IMG/VR virus record: IMGVR_UViG_3300009508_000001 | Coordinates: 1-64,000 of that record | DNA: 64,000 nt | Source: a virus | Strand: one strand, 5' to 3' | Shown here: positions 59,513 through 64,000 of the stretch, in pieces | Numbering within the stretch: the stretch's first letter is position 1 | Layout of the letters: each line of letters starts with the position of its first letter | Notes under the pieces: generated by a model | The model's database searches: none | What the model saw: only the letters and a program-made list of their open reading frames with translations | What the model was told of the DNA's origin: nothing | Program-made: the position numbers and the translations under genes

Positions 59513-59633
59513 AGCTTATATGATTGAATTGTGTACCCAAATGATTGAATTATATAGGAATGGTAAATCTAGATGGGCAGAACCTAATAAAAAAATATGG
59601 GAGAAAAAATTAGAAATATGGAAAAACAAATAA
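59493..59633 (+). CDS. Small basic protein (46 aa)
   Basis: MVKKRNKAYMIELCTQMIEL, then RNGKSRWAEPNKKIWEKKL. Start 59493 preferred over in-frame ATG 59520 because it overlaps the previous gene as other genes here do. Trp/Lys-rich helix; unknown. Confidence 0.4.
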   Translation: MVKKRNKAYMIELCTQMIELYRNGKSRWAEPNKKIWEKKLEIWKNK

Positions 59634-59651
59634 AAAAAGAATAAAAAATAT

Positions 59652-60029
59652 ATGACATTATTTTGTGAGGGCAACGTCCCTTCTTCTAAAAATGGTCGTC
59701 GTTGGACTGGTAAACATTTTATACCTTCTAAGGCGACTGTTAAATGGAGAAAGAATACAAAATGGTGGTGGGAGAAAAATAAAGATTTATTTAAAGAGTT
59801 AATTAATAACAAAGAAAAACCACTTAAAATTGGATTTCACTTTGTTAGAGGTACTCGTCACAAATATGATTGGGTTAATCCTTTACAAACTATACAAGAT
59901 GAAATGACTGAGATGGGATGGATAGATGATGATAATGTAGAAGAAATAGTTCCATTTCCTTTTAAAGTTAAAAAATCTTATACTAGTTATAATAAAGAAA
60001 AACCAGGATTTTATATAAAAGTGTATTAA
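59652..60029 (+). CDS. rusA: RusA-family Holliday junction resolvase
   Basis: 125 residues. GNVPSSKNGRRWTGKHFIPS is the typical N-terminal strand-turn. YDWVNPLQTIQDEMTEMGWI and DDDNVEEIVPFPFKV carry the acidic catalytic residues spaced as in RusA (D...D...DD). It ends right at the next start codon. It resolves recombination and replication branches before packaging. Confidence 0.75.
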   Translation: MTLFCEGNVPSSKNGRRWTGKHFIPSKATVKWRKNTKWWWEKNKDLFKELINNKEKPLKIGFHFVRGTRHKYDWVNPLQTIQDEMTEMGWIDDDNVEEIVPFPFKVKKSYTSYNKEKPGFYIKVY

Positions 60030-61310
60030 ATGAGTATGACAGAAAAAGAATACAGGCAATTACCTTATAGTGAATATTTTAGTGCTAGTTTTATTAAAAT
60101 GTTTGATAAAGAAGGTCCTAAATGCCTTATAGAAAAAATTGTTTATGATAACAAAGAATTATTAAAAGGTTCAATTATTGATTCTTTAGCATTTGATAAA
60201 AACAATTTTGAAAATATATACTATGTTTCAAGTAGTATAAAAGAACCTACAGTAACTGAAAAAACATTATTAGATAGTTTTAAAGCTACTATAGAATTAA
60301 AAGATATTGAGTCTCCACTTTATATTAAAGAGGGTTTAAATCTTATCAAAAATTTAAAATTGTGGAAAAACATAAAAAAAGAAGATATCTTAATTGAAAA
60401 ATTAAATAACCCCGAATTTAAAAAACATTTAAAAGATTTATTTCTTTCTGAAGGTAAAATTGTTATATCAGGTAATGATTATATGAATTCTTTAGATACA
60501 GTTAAAAATCTTAAAAATAATAAATTTACTAAAGAGTATTTTGAATCTAAAGATATTAAAAAAAAACAAGCATTATTTCAAATTCCTATAATATTTAATA
60601 TTCAAGATGATAAATTTAAATGTTTACTTGATATATTATTAATAGATCATACAAATAAACAGATTAGAGCTGTAGATTTAAAAACAGGTTTTGATACTAA
60701 TTCATCATTTAAATATTCTATTTTAAAATGGAGATATGATATACAAGCTGCTTTATATACTAAAGCTCTTGAGAATTATATTATAGAAAATGATTTAAAA
60801 GATTATAGTATAGAAAATCCTATATTTATTTATACTCAAGTTTCTCAACCAGATAGACCATTATGTTTTGAATTTAATCATCAAGTAGTTAAAGCAGCTT
60901 TTAGAGGTTTTAAATTATCTAATGGTTATAAGTATAAAGGTATATTTGAATTAGTAGAAGAAATTAATTGGCATAGAGAAAATGAAATATATAATTATTC
61001 TAAAGAAGAATATGAAAATAATGGTAAAGTAGATTTAACATTATCTTCTATGAATATAGATGATTATACGAATGATATGCCAAACAATTTTTTTAATAAT
61101 TATAATAGACAAGAACCTTTACCTTTTTACACAGGAACAGAAGGAGGTATATCTGCTAGTCAAAGAATTATTTTAGAAAGAGAACTGCGTGGTTTAAGAA
61201 ATGGTACTTTTGGACTTGGAAGAACTGTAGACCCTAATGAAATACCAAGACCAGAAAGAGTAGTAATACGTGATGAAGTAAGAGATAATAATGAAGAACA
61301 AGGATGGTAA
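60030..61310 (+). CDS. PD-(D/E)XK nuclease (RecB/Cas4-like exonuclease)
   Basis: 426 residues. FKCLLDILLIDHTNKQIRAV then DLKTG gives the D...DxK catalytic core near residues 200-220. WRYDIQAALYTKALENYI is the following QxxxY motif. The N-terminal YSEYFSASFIKMFDKEGP resembles the start of phage PD-(D/E)XK exonucleases (PDDEXK_1). The last 100 residues are acidic and disordered. With SSB, RecA-fold ATPase and RusA it forms a recombination set. Confidence 0.8.
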   Translation: MSMTEKEYRQLPYSEYFSASFIKMFDKEGPKCLIEKIVYDNKELLKGSIIDSLAFDKNNFENIYYVSSSIKEPTVTEKTLLDSFKATIELKDIESPLYIKEGLNLIKNLKLWKNIKKEDILIEKLNNPEFKKHLKDLFLSEGKIVISGNDYMNSLDTVKNLKNNKFTKEYFESKDIKKKQALFQIPIIFNIQDDKFKCLLDILLIDHTNKQIRAVDLKTGFDTNSSFKYSILKWRYDIQAALYTKALENYIIENDLKDYSIENPIFIYTQVSQPDRPLCFEFNHQVVKAAFRGFKLSNGYKYKGIFELVEEINWHRENEIYNYSKEEYENNGKVDLTLSSMNIDDYTNDMPNNFFNNYNRQEPLPFYTGTEGGISASQRIILERELRGLRNGTFGLGRTVDPNEIPRPERVVIRDEVRDNNEEQGW

Positions 61311-61894
61311 AAAATTATAGTTATACATATCTTTTACCTTTATTATCAGAATTAGTTTATTTAAATAAAGAAATACATAAATGTATAAGAAATACTTATG
61401 TTTTTAGTAATAAAAATGGAGAAATAGGTAAATTCTATATATTATGTTCTTATAATTATAAAGATCCTAAATATTCTATTTATGAAGAAAAATTAACAAG
61501 TAATGAATTATATGTAACATCATATGATATTAAAGAAATGGTGTTATATGAATTTAACTTTCCTAAAGTTTATACTTTTGAACAAGTAAAATTTATAAAT
61601 GGGGAATATTCATTATTTAAAAAAGATGCTAAAAAATTAATATTAACTTTTTGGACTGAATTATATGGTCATATACCAAGTTTTGTAACAGGTAGTCTGT
61701 TAAAGATAAAACAAATATTATATAAGGAAGAAAAATTAAAATTAAAATTAGAAGAAGAATTAGGAGAAACTATTGAAGATCATCAAGAACTTGGTCAAAA
61801 AATAGAAGTAAAAGATGAAACATTTATATTTGATGAAAAAAATGAAAAAATAAAATTAACAGATTTAAAAAAATTATTTAAAAAAGATGAGTAG
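61304..61894 (+). CDS. Hypothetical protein
   Basis: 196 residues. Helical C-terminus rich in Glu/Lys (KLKLKLEEELGETIEDHQEL). Start MVKNYSYTYLLPLLSELVYL. Overlaps both neighbours by 7-8 nt. Not recognised. Confidence 0.5.
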   Translation: MVKNYSYTYLLPLLSELVYLNKEIHKCIRNTYVFSNKNGEIGKFYILCSYNYKDPKYSIYEEKLTSNELYVTSYDIKEMVLYEFNFPKVYTFEQVKFINGEYSLFKKDAKKLILTFWTELYGHIPSFVTGSLLKIKQILYKEEKLKLKLEEELGETIEDHQELGQKIEVKDETFIFDEKNEKIKLTDLKKLFKKDE

Positions 61895-62195
61895 AGACAT
61901 TGGAAAAATAATAAATAATATTACAGATTGGGGTAGAGATAAAGGTCTACTCGAAAATGATAAAAAATTAGCTCAATTAGGTAAACTTTTTGAAGAAGGA
62001 GGAGAACTTGCAGGAGCTATATTAAAAGATAATAAGGAAATTCAAAAAGATTCAATTGGTGATTGTGTAGTAGTGCTTACATTATTAGCAGAACAACTAG
62101 GTTTTACAATTGGAGAGTGTACTGAATATGCTTACAACGAAATTAAAGACAGAACTGGTAAAGTTAGTTCTGACGGAAGTTTTATAAAAGATTAA
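61887..62195 (+). CDS. mazG: MazG-like nucleotide pyrophosphohydrolase
   Basis: 102 residues. KLFEEGGELAGAILKDN and DSIGDCVVVLTLLAEQLG give the ExxE...ExxD-type magnesium-binding helices of all-alpha NTP pyrophosphatases. C-terminal EIKDRTGKVSSDGSFIKD is typical of phage members. It hydrolyses (d)NTPs or alarmones; here it lies in the dNTP gene set just before nrdB. Confidence 0.8.
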   Translation: MSRDIGKIINNITDWGRDKGLLENDKKLAQLGKLFEEGGELAGAILKDNKEIQKDSIGDCVVVLTLLAEQLGFTIGECTEYAYNEIKDRTGKVSSDGSFIKD

Positions 62196-62198
62196 TAT

Positions 62199-63173
62199 AT
62201 GGATATATTTGAAAAGAGAGCAAATGTACTTCCATATGAATATCCACAATTGATGAAATATAAGGATGCTATTAGACATTCTTATTGGATTCACACAGAG
62301 TACAATTTTACACAAGATATAAGTGATTTTAAAACTAAGTTAACAGATGTTGAACGAGACATAATAACTAAAACAATGCTTGCTATTGCACAAATAGAAG
62401 TAAATGTTAAGAGTTTTTGGGGAGACTTATATAAAAGATTACCAAAATATGAAATTCAAGCTGTAGGTTCTACCTTTTCTGAAAGTGAAACAAGGCATTT
62501 TGATGCTTATCAGTTTCTTTTAGAGAAATTAGGGTTGCAAAAACAATTTGAAACAATAGTAGAAGTACCAGCTATTAAAGATAGAATTTCATATCTTACC
62601 AAATATTTGGATGGAACACGTAGTAAGAGCGATAAGATGTATACTAAATCAGTATTACTCTTTAGCTTGTTTATTGAACATGTCTCTTTATTTAGTCAGT
62701 TCTTAATAATGATGTCTTTTAACAAGGAGAAAAATCTATTTAAAGGAATAGATAACGTAGTACAGGCAACAAGTAAAGAAGAAGATATACATGGTAATTT
62801 TGGTAGTGAGTTAATCAATATAATAAAACAAGAAAACCCTGAATGGTTTGATGAAGAATTTGAAAAGTTAATATATTCTGCATGCGCTAAAGCGTATGAA
62901 GCAGAATGTAAAATTCTTGACTGGGTATTTGAAAAGGGGGAATTGACATTCCTTCCTAAGAATGTTATTAAAGAATTCATTAAGAAACGATTTAATGACT
63001 CTTTGCAGAGAATTGGTATGGACGCATACTTTAAAACTGATTCAGCTTTATTAGAGCCTACAATGTGGTTTGATGTAGAAATTAAATCTACTAAAGAAGG
63101 GGATTTCTTTTATAAGAAACAAATTGATTATAACAAAAAGAGTGAAAGTGTAACAAGTGATGACTTATTTTAA
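62199..63173 (+). CDS. nrdB: Ribonucleotide reductase class Ia, beta subunit
   Basis: 324 residues. Metal ligands are visible: WIHTEYNF (first acidic), SESETRHFDAY (ExxH with the radical Tyr four residues after His), LFIEHVSLFSQF (Glu) and SKEEDIHGNFG (ExxH). So the di-iron/tyrosyl centre is complete. Less AT-biased codons than neighbours. It generates the radical for NrdA, encoded 88 nt downstream. Confidence 0.92.
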   Translation: MDIFEKRANVLPYEYPQLMKYKDAIRHSYWIHTEYNFTQDISDFKTKLTDVERDIITKTMLAIAQIEVNVKSFWGDLYKRLPKYEIQAVGSTFSESETRHFDAYQFLLEKLGLQKQFETIVEVPAIKDRISYLTKYLDGTRSKSDKMYTKSVLLFSLFIEHVSLFSQFLIMMSFNKEKNLFKGIDNVVQATSKEEDIHGNFGSELINIIKQENPEWFDEEFEKLIYSACAKAYEAECKILDWVFEKGELTFLPKNVIKEFIKKRFNDSLQRIGMDAYFKTDSALLEPTMWFDVEIKSTKEGDFFYKKQIDYNKKSESVTSDDLF

Positions 63174-63179
63174 ATTATA

Positions 63180-63235
63180 ATACCTATTGGTATTGTAGTT
63201 TATTTAAGTTAGAATACCAATAGTATATGATTTAT
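63180..63235 (+). promoter_or_regulatory. Hairpin between nrdB and nrdA
   Basis: CTATTGGTATT pairs perfectly with AATACCAATAG (11 bp) around a 19-nt loop. No T run, so not a terminator; likely an mRNA processing or stability element setting the nrdB:nrdA ratio. Confidence 0.5.
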
Positions 63236-63260
63236 TTATGAGTAGAGACATAAATAAAAT

Positions 63261-64000
63261 ATGAAAGAAGAGAAATACAAGAAATATTATTGGTTAAATG
63301 AAGAAAGCCGCAAGTTTTTATCTAGAGGATATCTAGCAGAAGGAATATCACCTGAGCAGAGAATCAAAGATATAGCTAATTATGCGGAGAAAATACTTGG
63401 TGTAAAAGATTTTGCACACAAGTTCGAGACATATATGAGTAAAGGGTATTATTCCCTTTCAACACCTGTATGGGTTAATTTTGGTAAAGAAAAAGCTTTA
63501 CCTATCAGCTGTTACGGATCATATGTAGATGATACTATGGATAGCATTTTAAATGGTGCTAGAGAGATTGGAATGATGTCTAAATATGGAGGAGGTACTT
63601 CAATGTACTTAGGAAATATTAGACCAAGAGGAACTAGTATATCATCTGGCGGTATGGCTGATGGTCCTGTTCATTATGCTAAGATTTATGATAGTGTAAT
63701 TGACAGATGTAAACAAGCAGAAGCACGAAGAGGTGCATGTGCATTATATTTACCAGTTGAACATGCAGATATTATGGAATTTTTGGATATTGGTAGTGAA
63801 GGAAATGATATTCAAAACTTACAATTTGGAGTTACTGTAGGAGATGACTGGATGAAGGAGATGATTAGCAATGCTGAATCACCAAATAGAAAAATTTGGG
63901 CTAAAATCATAGAAAAGAGACGTGATTTTGGATTCCCCTATTTGATGTTTAAAGATAACTCTAATAAAAACACACCATACAAAGAACTTGGATTAGACAT
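63261..64000 (+). CDS. nrdA: Ribonucleotide reductase class Ia, alpha subunit, partial
   Basis: At least 246 residues, running off the window. YYSLSTPVWVNFG near residue 55 and PISCYGSYVDDTMD near 78 (substrate-site Cys) are followed by SKYGGGTSMYLGNIRPRGTS and KQAEARRGACALYLPVEHAD. Only about 55 residues precede the core, so the N-terminal ATP-cone of E. coli NrdA is absent. It reduces ribonucleotides with NrdB. Confidence 0.92.
   Translation, partial: MKEEKYKKYYWLNEESRKFLSRGYLAEGISPEQRIKDIANYAEKILGVKDFAHKFETYMSKGYYSLSTPVWVNFGKEKALPISCYGSYVDDTMDSILNGAREIGMMSKYGGGTSMYLGNIRPRGTSISSGGMADGPVHYAKIYDSVIDRCKQAEARRGACALYLPVEHADIMEFLDIGSEGNDIQNLQFGVTVGDDWMKEMISNAESPNRKIWAKIIEKRRDFGFPYLMFKDNSNKNTPYKELGLD

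Noticed and set aside
1-64000. CRISPR arrays, rRNA genes, insertion sequences, integrase or attachment sites
   Set aside because: No regularly spaced repeats, rRNA-like sequence, transposase or integrase was seen; this fits a lytic phage.

Overview
The window is part of a lytic tailed bacteriophage genome. By gene content and order it resembles the crAss-like phages (Crassvirales) that infect Bacteroidota. A leftward block carries virion and packaging genes: terminase, portal, acidic scaffold, roughly 500-residue capsid protein, connector and tail-fibre genes, PhoH and a GroEL-like chaperonin. A rightward block carries early, replication and nucleotide genes: family B DNA polymerase, DnaB-type helicase, ThyA, RecA-fold ATPase, SSB-like protein, primase, UDG, RusA, PD-(D/E)XK nuclease, MazG and class Ia RNR. 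The host is inferred from promoters of Bacteroidota sigma-A type, TTG-N20-TAnnTTTG, with a spacer of exactly 20 nt in five instances, and from leaders without Shine-Dalgarno sequences. The sequence is strongly AT-rich by eye. No integrase, rRNA or CRISPR array was seen.

Layout: 1-12.7 kb holds virion genes on the minus strand. 12.8-17.5 kb holds TerL, TerL-adjacent genes and PhoH. 17.5-22.9 kb holds small genes, the chaperonin, a membrane/lysis-like cassette and a stand-alone structured RNA with its own promoter and terminator. The strands diverge near 22.95 kb. 23.1-33.2 kb on the plus strand alternates very small membrane or Cys-rich genes with many structured non-coding RNAs. These include a convincing tmRNA (30156-30707), closed-stem RNAs, a possible large ornate RNA (26353-26944) and two tRNAs (Met-CAU, Arg-UCU). 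The same stretch encodes a predicted outer-membrane beta-barrel protein and secreted proteins. 33.2-37.9 kb is a tight operon of small unknown genes. 37.9-51.7 kb is the replication region. 51.7-58.4 kb is a cluster of amide-bond enzymes: gamma-glutamyl cyclotransferase-like, ATP-grasp, class I GATase-like, two amidoligases and a class II GATase. 58.4-64 kb holds DNA repair and dNTP genes, ending inside nrdA.

Three genes are split by group I introns: dnaB, thyA and the RecA-fold ATPase. I placed all three splice sites at base resolution from P1 helices with a U-G pair and from restored reading frames. Each intron follows a GGU glycine codon. The thyA intron sits at the position I recall for the phage T4 td intron and has a very similar core. 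Two introns carry GIY-YIG endonucleases, one of them with a complete host-type promoter. The dnaB intron carries two unrecognised proteins instead.

The most unusual features are the phage tmRNA, the set of stem-closed non-coding RNAs with the promoter-driven RNA at 22.3-22.6 kb, the amide-ligation cluster, and a split gene at a dnaX-type A AAA AAG slippery site (31474).
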